From Planctomycetota bacterium (GTDB lineage: Bacteria > Planctomycetota > UBA1135 > GCA-002748355): a stretch of 64,000 bases of DNA. The stretch's first letter is position 1, and every line of letters begins with the position of its first letter. The translations under genes were made by a program, and so were the position numbers. The notes beneath the pieces were generated by a model. The model was not told the DNA's origin, searched no databases, and saw only the letters and a list, made by a program, of their open reading frames with translations. The stretch lies in contig PDSF01000036.1 of the NCBI GenBank assembly GCA_002748355.1, positions 33,125 through 97,124 of the forward strand, given 5' to 3'. Below are positions 11,304 to 19,727 of this stretch, piece by piece.

Positions 11304-11588
11304 TCAGCGGCTCTTTGGCAGATCCTCGTCGGTCTTGCCTTTCTGGCGGCTGCGCCGCGCTGGCACCGGATCGTAGCCGCAGCCGCCGAAAGGGTGGCAG
11401 CGGAGCATGCGGCGCAGGGTGAACCAGGAGCCACGCAGGGCGCCGTGGATGCGCAGGGCCTCAAGGGCGTACTCGCTACAGCTCGGATCGAAGCGGCAGC
11501 TGCGGGGGGTGAAGGGGCTGATGCAGCAGCGGTAGAAACGGATGGGCAGGGAGAGGAGCCAGGCGGGGAGGCGGAGCAGGGTGGTCAT
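11304..11588 (-). CDS. yidD: Membrane protein insertion efficiency factor YidD
   Basis: Small protein of 94 residues with the full YidD core: an amphipathic start ([15 protein letters not shown]), [15 protein letters not shown], and [14 protein letters not shown] with its conserved Cys residues. The lysine-rich tail is variable in the family. Its ATG overlaps the rnpA stop (ATGA), so the two genes are translationally coupled. YidD helps YidC-dependent insertion at the inner membrane. The usual downstream yidC is absent; a PLP enzyme gene follows instead. Confidence 0.93.
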   Translation of the reverse strand: MTTLLRLPAWLLSLPIRFYRCCISPFTPRSCRFDPSCSEYALEALRIHGALRGSWFTLRRMLRCHPFGGCGYDPVPARRSRQKGKTDEDLPKSR

Positions 11589-12043
11589 GAGCCTGGCTGC
11601 CTGCGGCGGCCGCCCTTCTTGCCGCGGCGCCGGCGTTTCTTGGCGGGCTGCTTCGAGCGTTCGAGGGCGCGTGCTGCTACCTGGGCGAATTCCGCCATCA
11701 ACTCGTCGAGAGGATACTTACCGCTGGGATGCTTGGGGATCACCACCAGGTCGACGAATCCTGCCTTGGCTTCGATTTCCCAGCGCACCTGGCGGAAGGC
11801 CTCGCGGAACATGCGCTTGATGCGGTTGCGGCGCACGGCGTTGCCGCACTTCTTGGAGACGGAGAGGCCTAGGCGCGCGCAGCTGCCGCGGTTGCGCAGC
11901 ACGACCAGGCTCATGTGCTTGCCGGAGGCGCGGCCGCCGCGGTGGTAGATGCGGCGGAACTCGCGCTCCTTGCGCACGTGCATCTCGCGGGTGAAGCGAA
12001 AGCCGGTTCCGCTTGCTGCTGCTGCCTCGGTCTTGCTGCCCAT
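11585..12043 (-). CDS. rnpA: Ribonuclease P protein component
   Basis: Protein of 152 residues. ATG at 12043 is chosen because upstream codons lie in an intergenic repeat. The core reads [40 protein letters not shown] (the RNR motif region) and FREAFRQVR, with a very basic C-terminal tail ([15 protein letters not shown]). It binds the catalytic RNase P RNA and supports tRNA 5' processing. It is coupled to yidD by an ATGA overlap. The gene usually found upstream, rpmH, is not present; the space to the divergent aminotransferase holds a dispersed repeat. Confidence 0.93.
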   Translation of the reverse strand: MGSKTEAAAASGTGFRFTREMHVRKEREFRRIYHRGGRASGKHMSLVVLRNRGSCARLGLSVSKKCGNAVRRNRIKRMFREAFRQVRWEIEAKAGFVDLVVIPKHPSGKYPLDELMAEFAQVAARALERSKQPAKKRRRRGKKGGRRRQPGS

Positions 12044-12048
12044 CGTGG

Positions 12049-12160
12049 CGGAGTCTAGCAGCCCGCTGAAAGAGGCGCACGGCGACAAAGCAGCGCCGGC
12101 GAGCCCGCTTGCTGCCATCAAGCCTTGGCGAAACGGTAGATTCGCCGGCGTGTTCTGAGG
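12049..12160. repeat. Dispersed intergenic repeat, copy 1
   Basis: About 105 bp with clear similarity to 25246-25350. Shared blocks are TGAAAG, GCGCACGGCGACAAAGCA, GCATCAAGCCT-like sequence, then GGCGAA and a GATTCG(C/T)CGGCGT arm that can form a hairpin. It begins next to the rnpA start, in the upstream (promoter) side of that leftward gene. Confidence 0.7.
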
Positions 12161-12316
12161 CCGAGGGGGGGCTGCCGGATCAGGGACTCGGTGACGCGCC
12201 GGACTTTGCAACGACCGGTTCGTGCCCGGCCCCTGCGATTTGCTCCTCGCGAAACTCCGAGCCGCGCTTCAGGCACAAGCCTTGCTTACTCCAATGCCCT
12301 CCCCCAAGATCTGCGA

Positions 12317-13573
12317 ATGACCGTATGCCGCACCACTCCCCAGCTCGTCACCGAACTCCCCGGCCCCAAAGCTCGCGAAGTTCTAGAGCGTGATGAACAG
12401 TTCGTTTCGACTTCCTACACCCGTGATTACCCCTTCGTTGCCGAGAAGGGCAGCGGCTGCTGGGTCGAGGATGTAGACGGTAACAGCTTTTTGGATTTCG
12501 CTGCGGGTATTGCCGTCTGCGCGACAGGGCATTGCCACCCGCGTGTCGTCGAGGCGATCCAGGATCAGGCAGGCAAGCTCCTGCACATGTCGGGCACGGA
12601 CTTTTACCACACGGAGCAGGCGCAGCTCGCCGAACGCCTGGCTCGGACCGTCCCCTGGGAGGAAGGCGGCCGCGTCTTCTTTGGCAATAGCGGCACCGAG
12701 GCCAACGAGTGCGCCCTCAAGCTGATGCGCTGGCATACCCAGCGGCAGATCGTCGTGTCCTTCGAGGGAGCCTTCCATGGGCGCACCTACGGCTCGTTGT
12801 CGTTGACCGCGAGCAAGCCGGTGCACAAGGAGCGCTTCTTCCCGATGCTGCCGGGTGTCTACCACGTGCCTTACGGGGATGCCGCCGCGATCGAGCGGCT
12901 ACTGGGCAAGGTGATTCCCGAGAGCGACTTCGCCGGGATCTTTGTCGAGGCGTTGCAGGGCGAAGGTGGCTACCTGCTGCCGCCTGCGGGCTTCATGCAG
13001 CAGCTCCGCGAAATCTGCGACCGCAGCGGCGCGCTGCTGGTTTGCGACGAAGTGCAGGCGGGTATGGGGCGGACCGGTAAGCTCTGGTGCTTCGAGCACG
13101 AGGACGTCCTGCCCGACATCGTCACGACGGCGAAGGGCATCGCTTCGGGCATGCCGCTCGGCGCCTGCATCGCCCGGCGCAGCGTTATGGACTGGACGCC
13201 AGGTTCCCATGCCTCGACCTTTGGCGGTAATCCGGTGGCCTGCTGCGCCGCGCTGGCGACCATGGATTTGCTCGAGGGCGGACTCACCGACAACGCCGCC
13301 GAGAATGGCGCGTATATGCGCGAGCTGCTGGACGAGAAGCTGGGGGAGAATCCGCACGTATTGGAGCTGCGCGGACGCGGCTTCATGCTGGCGGTCGAGC
13401 TGGACTCGGCCGAGCTGCGCGACCGGGTCGTCAACGAGTGCTTCTACGAGGGGCTGCTCATTCTCGGTTGCGGCGTGCAGGCGGTGCGTTTCTCACCGCC
13501 GCTGACTCTGAGCAGGGACGAGGTCGAGACCGGGGTCGAGATCTTCGTCAAGGTGCTGGCGAGGCACTGCTGA
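12317..13573 (+). CDS. Class III PLP aminotransferase (4-aminobutyrate/ornithine/acetylornithine type)
   Basis: Protein of 418 residues. ATG at 12317 gives a normal class III N-terminus; the upstream open frame to 12191 overlaps the repeat region and looks non-coding. Motifs are DFAAGIAVCATGHCHP, FGNSGTEANECALKLMR, FEGAFHGRTYGSLSLT, CDEVQAGMGRTGKLW and TTAKGIASGMPLGA, with PLP Lys273, then FGGNPVACCAAL. The family moves amino groups from omega-amino acids to 2-oxoglutarate; the closest subtype (GabT-like or ornithine aminotransferase) is not certain. It is transcribed alone, divergent from rnpA, and ends at a hairpin shared with aceE. Confidence 0.87.
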   Translation: MTVCRTTPQLVTELPGPKAREVLERDEQFVSTSYTRDYPFVAEKGSGCWVEDVDGNSFLDFAAGIAVCATGHCHPRVVEAIQDQAGKLLHMSGTDFYHTEQAQLAERLARTVPWEEGGRVFFGNSGTEANECALKLMRWHTQRQIVVSFEGAFHGRTYGSLSLTASKPVHKERFFPMLPGVYHVPYGDAAAIERLLGKVIPESDFAGIFVEALQGEGGYLLPPAGFMQQLREICDRSGALLVCDEVQAGMGRTGKLWCFEHEDVLPDIVTTAKGIASGMPLGACIARRSVMDWTPGSHASTFGGNPVACCAALATMDLLEGGLTDNAAENGAYMRELLDEKLGENPHVLELRGRGFMLAVELDSAELRDRVVNECFYEGLLILGCGVQAVRFSPPLTLSRDEVETGVEIFVKVLARHC

Positions 13574-13579
13574 GTAGGG

Positions 13580-13622
13580 TGCTGCGCCCTTCGGCCGCTT
13601 GTGGCGAGCGGAGGGCGCAGCA
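13580..13622. terminator. Strong hairpin between convergent aminotransferase and aceE
   Basis: A perfect 11-bp inverted repeat (TGCTGCGCCCT at 13580-13590 and AGGGCGCAGCA at 13612-13622) with an inner CCGCT/AGCGG stem lies in the 86-bp gap between convergent stops. No U-run follows, so it is a structural or termination signal of uncertain type. Confidence 0.5.
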
Positions 13623-13659
13623 GGCTGCAAGAACGCCGCCTGCTAGATCGACATCGGGG

Positions 13660-16347
13660 CTAGACCGACATCGGGTCGAGCTTCTCTGGGTCGTAGTCGA
13701 GCTCTTCGATGGCCTTTTGCACGTCCTTGGCCTTCCACTTGCCGTCTTGCATCAGTCCGGACAGGGCTGCGATCACGATCGACTCGGCGTCGATCTCGAA
13801 GTGCCGGCGCAGCGACTCACGTGTGTCGCTCATCCCATAGCCGTCGGTGCCCAGCGGCACGAAACGGCCGGGGATCCACCGGGCCACTAGCTCGGGCACG
13901 GCCTTGATCCAGTCGCCGGCGGCGATGAACGGCCCTTCGGCGCCCTGTAGCTGCTGGGTGATCCAGGGTTGAGGAGCTTCCTGCTCGGGGTGCAGGCGGG
14001 CGACGCGTTCGCAACGCAGGGCCTCGTAGCGCAGCTGCTGGTAGCTGGTCGCGCTCCAGACCTTGGCGCTGACACCGAAGCGCTCGGCGAGCAGGTCCCG
14101 CGCCCGCAGCACCTCGTTCATGATCGAGCCCGAACCCATGAGTTGGACTTGGGCCTTCAGCGGCTGCTCTGCGTCTTCAAAGAGGTAGAGCCCGCGGAGT
14201 ATCCCTTCGTCGCAGCCCTCCGGCTTGACCGGCATCGGGTAGTTCTCGTTCTGCAGGGTCAGGTAGTAGAAGCAGTCCTCGTTCTCCCCGACCATGCGCC
14301 GCATCCCGTCGCGGATGATGTGGGCGATCTCGTAGGCGAAGGCGGGGTCGTAGGCGCGCAGATTGGGGACGGCCGCAGCCATCAGCTGGCTGTGCCCGTC
14401 CTGGTGCTGCAGGCCTTCGCCGCTGAGGGTGGTGCGCCCGGCGGTGGCGCCGAGCAGGAAACCGCGCCCACGCATATCGCCGAAGGCCCAGATCTGATCG
14501 CCGGTCCGCTGGAAGCCGAACATCGAGTAGAAGGTGTAGAACGGGATCATCGTCTGGCCGTGGGTCGAGTAGCTGGTGCCCGCCGCGGTGAACGATGCCA
14601 TGGCTCCGGCTTCGGTAATGCCCTCTTCGAGGACCTGGCCGTCGCTTGCTTCCCGGTAGTAGAGCAGGAGCCCCTTGTCGACCGGCTCGTAGAGCTGGCC
14701 CTTCTGAGCGTAGATTCCGACCATGCGGAAGAAGGGGTCCATGCCGAAGGTCCGGGCCTCGTCAGGGATGATCGGCACGATGAACTTGCCGACATCCTTG
14801 TCCTTGATCAGTTTGGACAGCAGTCGCACGAAGGCGATGGTCGTCGATACGCCGGCCTTGCCCTTGGCGGTGCCGGCGTCGAACTCGGCGTAGATCTCAT
14901 CCTTGGGCAGGGGCGGCGAGACCGGGACGGTGCTGCGGCGCTTGGGGAGGGTGCCGCCCAGTTTGGCGCGGTGCTCCTTGAGATACTGCACTTCCTCGCT
15001 GTTCTCGCCGGGGTGGTAGAAGGGCGGATCGTGCAGCTCCGAGTCGTCGATGGGCAGCCTGAGCCGGTCGCGGAAGGTGCGCAGCTGCTGCTCATTCATG
15101 TGCTTCATTTGGTGGGTGACGTTGGCCGCTTCGAAGCCCTCACCCAGGCCCCAGCCCTTGATCGTGTGCGCGAGGATGGCGGTCGGCCGACCGGCAGTCT
15201 TCACCGCGCGCTTGAAGGCGGCGTAGACCTTGCGGTGATCGTGGCCACCGCGGCGCAGCTCCTCGAGCTGAGTGTCGCTGAGGTGTTCGACCATCTGGCG
15301 CAGGCGCGGGTCGCTGCCGAAGAATTCTTCTCGGATCTCCGCGCCGTCCATGGTCGAGAACTTCTGCCAGTGTCCGTCGCGCAGCTTGTTCATCTTCTGG
15401 CGCAGAACGCAGTCGTGGTCCTCGTCGATGAGCTCGTCCCACTCACTTCCCCAAACGACTTTGAGCACGTTCCAGCCCGAGCCGCGGAATACCGCTTCGA
15501 GCTCCTGGATGATTTTGCCGTTACCGCGAACTGGGCCGTCGAGACGCTGCAGGTTGCAGTTCACGACGAAGATCAGGTTGTCGAGGCCTTCACGAGCGGC
15601 GACCGAGAGGGCGCCCAAGGATTCTGGCTCATCCGACTCACCATCACCCATAAAGCACCAGACTCGGCTGCTGCTGGTATCAACGATGCCTCGGGCTTTT
15701 AGGTATTTATTGAAGCGTGCCTGATAAATCGCGGCGATGGGACCCAGTCCCATGGAGACGGTCGGGAACTCCCAATAATCCGGCATGAGGCGCGGGTGGG
15801 GGTAGGAGCTCAGGCCCTTACCGCGTTCGACCTCGCGGCGAAAGCGGTGCAGCTGCTCCTCGCTGATGCTGCCTTCGAGGAAACTACGCGCGTAGATGCC
15901 CGGGGAGGCGTGCCCCTGGAAGAAGACCTGATCACCGGAGCCGCCCCGGAAGCCCTTGCCACGGAAGAAGTGGTTGAAGCCGATTTCGAAGAGCGTCGAG
16001 ACCGAGGCATAGCTGGAGAGGTGGCCACCGAGTCCGGGGAATCGCTCGTTGGTGCGGTGCACCATCACGGCGGCGTTCCAGCGGATCATCAGGCGCAAGC
16101 GCTTTTCTAGCTCGGCATCCCCGGGGAAGCTCGGTTCCTCGTGGTGGGGGATGGTGTTGATGTAGTCCGTAACCAGGGGTTTGGTCGGCAGGTAGTTCTT
16201 GTGCCGTGCGTGCTCAAGCATGCACTTCATCAAATACTTAGCGCGCGACGTACCTGAGGAGCGCAACACCGAATCCAGAGACTCCATCCACTCACGCGTC
16301 TCGATCGGATCGGTGTCGTGCAGGGGCTTTTGGTTGAGGTCGCTCAT
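13660..16347 (-). CDS. aceE: Pyruvate dehydrogenase E1 component, homodimeric type
   Basis: Protein of 895 residues from ATG 16347, close to the usual length of about 890. Landmarks are the N-terminal ETREWMESLDSVLR, GLGGHLSSYAS, FFQGHASPGIYARSFLEG, the thiamine diphosphate site with CFMGDGESDEPES and VNCNLQRLDGPVRGN, then IIPDEARTFGMD, GEGLQHQDGHS and VPLGTDGYGMSDTRE. It decarboxylates pyruvate and acetylates the E2 lipoyl domain in the cytoplasmic pyruvate dehydrogenase complex. The E2 and E3 genes are not in this window. Just downstream of its stop is an imperfect copy of its last codons (CTAGATCGACATCGGGG beside CTAGACCGACATCGGGT), a local tandem duplication. Confidence 0.97.
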   Translation of the reverse strand: MSDLNQKPLHDTDPIETREWMESLDSVLRSSGTSRAKYLMKCMLEHARHKNYLPTKPLVTDYINTIPHHEEPSFPGDAELEKRLRLMIRWNAAVMVHRTNERFPGLGGHLSSYASVSTLFEIGFNHFFRGKGFRGGSGDQVFFQGHASPGIYARSFLEGSISEEQLHRFRREVERGKGLSSYPHPRLMPDYWEFPTVSMGLGPIAAIYQARFNKYLKARGIVDTSSSRVWCFMGDGESDEPESLGALSVAAREGLDNLIFVVNCNLQRLDGPVRGNGKIIQELEAVFRGSGWNVLKVVWGSEWDELIDEDHDCVLRQKMNKLRDGHWQKFSTMDGAEIREEFFGSDPRLRQMVEHLSDTQLEELRRGGHDHRKVYAAFKRAVKTAGRPTAILAHTIKGWGLGEGFEAANVTHQMKHMNEQQLRTFRDRLRLPIDDSELHDPPFYHPGENSEEVQYLKEHRAKLGGTLPKRRSTVPVSPPLPKDEIYAEFDAGTAKGKAGVSTTIAFVRLLSKLIKDKDVGKFIVPIIPDEARTFGMDPFFRMVGIYAQKGQLYEPVDKGLLLYYREASDGQVLEEGITEAGAMASFTAAGTSYSTHGQTMIPFYTFYSMFGFQRTGDQIWAFGDMRGRGFLLGATAGRTTLSGEGLQHQDGHSQLMAAAVPNLRAYDPAFAYEIAHIIRDGMRRMVGENEDCFYYLTLQNENYPMPVKPEGCDEGILRGLYLFEDAEQPLKAQVQLMGSGSIMNEVLRARDLLAERFGVSAKVWSATSYQQLRYEALRCERVARLHPEQEAPQPWITQQLQGAEGPFIAAGDWIKAVPELVARWIPGRFVPLGTDGYGMSDTRESLRRHFEIDAESIVIAALSGLMQDGKWKAKDVQKAIEELDYDPEKLDPMSV

Positions 16348-16600
16348 AGGGGCGAGTGGGGCAGGCGTGTGCAGGGGCGGGCGAAAAAAACAGCGAAGCA
16401 GTCTATAGGCCAGGTTCCGGGATTTCCGCATGTCGCTTGCAGCATGCGACGAGTTTCCCGAGGCTTTCCCGGGTCTTGTTGCCGAACGAACTATGTTGTC
16501 GCGGATTCGGTGGCGCAGATGGTGCTTTGTTGCCGTGCCCGTATTCCGGCAGCCTGCTAGCTTTTCCTGCCTCGCCATCTCTTGGTTTATGGAGGACCGT

Positions 16601-19600
16601 ATGACCCGGGTCCTGTTGTTCTTCTTCCTCGTGCCTTTTGGCATGCTTTCGACACATGCCCTGAAGGCAGAGAGCGAGCCGTTTTCGCGTGTGGCCCGAC
16701 CCCTTGACCATCGCCTGGCCGAGGACTGGAAGCGCATCGCTGCTGTTCGGGTTAGCGAAGACGGCGCTTGGATTGCTTGGGTGCAGAGCCCATATGACGG
16801 CGATCCCGAGCTCTTCGTCAGCTCTTGGGACGGTACGAAGCTATACCGACGAAACTGTGGGACGAACCCACGCTTTACCAAGGACGGTAAAAGGGTCCTC
16901 TTTACCCTTGCCGTGTCGAAACAGGCGCAGCGGGCCAAGAAGCTGGCAGAACTCGAAAAACGCCGCAAGCGGGAGAGCGCGAAGCAAAAGCCCAAGCCGG
17001 CACAGAAGACTGGCGGCAAGCCCAAGCCGGTGAAGAAACCACAGCTGAAGAAACAGCCGGCGAAGCAACCCAAGGCGAAGCCGAAGTCCAAGGCGAAGCA
17101 GGCCAAGGCGAAGCCCCCTGCCTTGGAGTCGGCACTTGGCATATTGGAGCTGGAATCTGGCAAGATCCGGGTGATCGCCGGAGCGCGCTCCTGGCGTTAC
17201 TCCGATGCGGTTCCGGAAGTGCTGTTGGTCCAGCGTAAAGACGGCGGCAGCAGCAAGCTGATTCGCTACGACCTGGACTCCAAAAAGGTGACGGGCTCGT
17301 GGGCGGATACCAAAGGGCTTGTGCTTCGTGCCGGGGACACGCGCTTCTTCTTCCTGCAGCCGTACCGAGCGGCAAAGGCGGCGAAAAAGGGCTCGAAGGA
17401 AAAGCCGGTGACAGAGCGTGCGGGCGGTCTACGTGTCGCGGATCTTCGGGGTGGAGAAGCCCGCCTGCTGCATGGGAGCCGGGGAGAGTTTCGCGGCCCG
17501 TACCTTGATAAGAAGCTCCGGCGTGTCGTTTGGATGCACCAAGGGCGGAAGGGCGACGAGTCGGTCAGGGAAAAGCGAGAGCTTCCTCGCCGTAAGACTT
17601 GGGAACTCTGGTACTGGGCAGGGACGAAGGAGGATACTCCCCACGAACTACTGAAGGAGACAAGGGCTCTCGCTGCTGGGGGCAAAGCCCTGTTGTTAAC
17701 TCCGGATCGTCGGCCGAGCTTCTCTAGGGACGGCAGTACCCTTTTTGTTGGGGTCCGTGAGCGTCCGCCTTTGCCGCTTCCGAGCGGCCTGAGCGAGGAT
17801 GAGGTCAAGCTCGATATCTGGCACTGGAAGGATCGCCGGCTGCAGCCTTGGCAGGCGCGCAGTCGCGCCAGCTATGCACGGCGATCGATCCCGGCGCTGT
17901 ATCACTTTGGGGATCAAAGCTGGCGTGTCATAGGCACTCGACCCTTGGCGACCGGGGCCTTCCTCACCCCCGATGGTGGGCAGATCTGGTGGATCGATCG
18001 GGAGCCCTATGCGGCACTCAAGTCCTGGGATACCAACTACCAAGACGTCTATGTCGCCGATACCGGCAGCGGCCGTATCCGCCGGGTCCTGACCAAGGTG
18101 CTTACTAAGGTTCGGCCTTCGCTCGATGGGCGTTATCTCCTTGAGCTGGGACGTGATCATCAATGGTATGCCCACGATATTCTGGAGGATCGCAGCGTTT
18201 GCTTGACCGAGGGCTTGGGGCTGTCTTTCGTGGATGAGCGCTGGGATCGTCCCTTATATCCACCGGAATACGGCATTCTTGGGTGGGCGAAGGACGACGC
18301 CTATGTCTACCTCTACGACCGTTATGATCTTTGGCGGATGGCGCCCGACGGCAGTGAGCGACTGTGTTTGACCGGTGGTTATGGTCGCGATAAACAGCTC
18401 CGCTTCCGGCGTATGCGCCTGGATCCGGAGGAAAAGGCTGTTGACCCAGGTGCAAAGATGCTCTTGTCCGCTTTCGACGAGAGGTCGATGGCGAGTGGCT
18501 TCTATCGCTTCGACCCTGGGGCCGAGGGCGATGGCCTGCAGAAGCTCACGCTGAAGCACGCCGCCTTTGGGCGCCAAGTCTACACCGGCAAAGATCAAAA
18601 GAAGCTCTACTTTACGGTGTCACGTTTTGACCTGGCTCCGGACCTTTGGTCCTGTGACCCCGAGTTCGAGAATATGCGTCGGCTCTCGGACAGCAATCCG
18701 CAGCAAAAGAACTATCGCTGGGGCAAGGCCGAGCTCGTGCACTGGACTGGGCTCAGTGGCCAGAAGCTGAAGGGTATCCTGATCAAGCCGGATGGCTTTG
18801 ACCCTAAGCGCAAATACCCCCTGATGGTGTATTTCTACGCACGCCGCTCAGAGACCTTGCATCAGTATCGACTGCCTCACCCTGGCACGAACCCTAGCCC
18901 CAGTTTCTATGTGAGCCGCGGCTACCTGTGGTTCATTCCAGATGTCCACTACCAGACGGGGCGCCCAGGGCAGAGTGCCCTCGACTGCGTCGTTCCCGGT
19001 GTCCTGTCTCTGCTCAAGAAGGGCTATATCGATGCGAAGCGCGTGGGCATGGCCGGGCATTCCTGGGGTGGATACCAGGTCAGTTATCTGGTGACTCGGA
19101 CCAAGTTGTTCGCGGCTGCGGAAGCGGGCGCGCCGGTTTCTAATATGACCAGCGCCTATGGCGGCATGCGCTGGGGTACTGGTCTGTCGCGCATGTTCCA
19201 ATATGAAGTCGGCCAGAGCCGCATCGGCGGCAGCTTATGGGAGAAGCCCAGGCACTATCTCGAGAACTCGCCGATCTTCCGAGCCGACGAGATCGAGACA
19301 CCGCTATTGATCCTGCACAACGACAAAGATGGGGCGGTGCCGTGGTCTCAGGGCCTCGAGTTCTTCATGGCCCTGCGCCGTCTGCAAAAAGAGGCCTACC
19401 TGTTCAACTACAACGGTGAGGCACATGGGCTGCGAAAAAAGGCCACGCAGCGTGACTGGGCGCGGCGCATGCAGGAGTTCTTCGATCACCACTTGCTTGG
19501 GAAGCGCGCGCCGAAGTGGATGCAAGAAGGGGTGCCCTATCGCCAGCGCATGCAGGAGAAGTACGAACGCCAGCGCTCTGGGGAGGCAGGGCAGAAAGGA

Positions 19601-19612
19601 GGCCGAGACTGA
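16601..19612 (+). CDS. Secreted S9-family (prolyl oligopeptidase-like) peptidase
   Basis: Protein of 1003 residues. ATG at 16601 follows GGAGGA by 4 nt and opens a signal peptide (VLLFFFLVPFGMLSTHALKA). A beta-propeller-type N-terminal half (WIAWVQSPYDGDPELF onwards) precedes an alpha/beta hydrolase domain with GHSWGGY (Ser821), NDKDGAVPW (Asp910) and GEAHGL (His942). These form the Ser-Asp-His triad of dipeptidyl-peptidase/acylaminoacyl-peptidase relatives. Residues about 105-175 are an odd Lys/Pro/Ala/Gln-rich insert inside the propeller region. It should cleave peptides in the periplasm or outside. It is divergent from aceE with 253 bp between starts. Confidence 0.9.
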   Translation: MTRVLLFFFLVPFGMLSTHALKAESEPFSRVARPLDHRLAEDWKRIAAVRVSEDGAWIAWVQSPYDGDPELFVSSWDGTKLYRRNCGTNPRFTKDGKRVLFTLAVSKQAQRAKKLAELEKRRKRESAKQKPKPAQKTGGKPKPVKKPQLKKQPAKQPKAKPKSKAKQAKAKPPALESALGILELESGKIRVIAGARSWRYSDAVPEVLLVQRKDGGSSKLIRYDLDSKKVTGSWADTKGLVLRAGDTRFFFLQPYRAAKAAKKGSKEKPVTERAGGLRVADLRGGEARLLHGSRGEFRGPYLDKKLRRVVWMHQGRKGDESVREKRELPRRKTWELWYWAGTKEDTPHELLKETRALAAGGKALLLTPDRRPSFSRDGSTLFVGVRERPPLPLPSGLSEDEVKLDIWHWKDRRLQPWQARSRASYARRSIPALYHFGDQSWRVIGTRPLATGAFLTPDGGQIWWIDREPYAALKSWDTNYQDVYVADTGSGRIRRVLTKVLTKVRPSLDGRYLLELGRDHQWYAHDILEDRSVCLTEGLGLSFVDERWDRPLYPPEYGILGWAKDDAYVYLYDRYDLWRMAPDGSERLCLTGGYGRDKQLRFRRMRLDPEEKAVDPGAKMLLSAFDERSMASGFYRFDPGAEGDGLQKLTLKHAAFGRQVYTGKDQKKLYFTVSRFDLAPDLWSCDPEFENMRRLSDSNPQQKNYRWGKAELVHWTGLSGQKLKGILIKPDGFDPKRKYPLMVYFYARRSETLHQYRLPHPGTNPSPSFYVSRGYLWFIPDVHYQTGRPGQSALDCVVPGVLSLLKKGYIDAKRVGMAGHSWGGYQVSYLVTRTKLFAAAEAGAPVSNMTSAYGGMRWGTGLSRMFQYEVGQSRIGGSLWEKPRHYLENSPIFRADEIETPLLILHNDKDGAVPWSQGLEFFMALRRLQKEAYLFNYNGEAHGLRKKATQRDWARRMQEFFDHHLLGKRAPKWMQEGVPYRQRMQEKYERQRSGEAGQKGGRD

Positions 19613-19727
19613 CTCCTCCTACTTGCCCAGTCCTTATTATGGGATTCGCGCGGCCTGAGGGGTGACGGGTTGCTGGGCAAGGCTATGCTCCTCGCTTTTC
19701 TTCCCATCTCTCTCTTGGAGTCTCCGG

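Noticed and set aside
12044..12316. Short rpmH gene upstream of rnpA
   Set aside because: No basic 45-residue frame with the RpmH pattern is present on either strand; the segment is a dispersed repeat.
13969..15702. 577-codon open frame opposite aceE
   Set aside because: It is antisense to conserved aceE codons and has no recognisable domain; it reflects high GC third positions.
16348..17163. Upstream in-frame extension of aceE
   Set aside because: The added residues have no relation to pyruvate dehydrogenase, overlap the divergent peptidase gene and precede the family-typical N-terminus.
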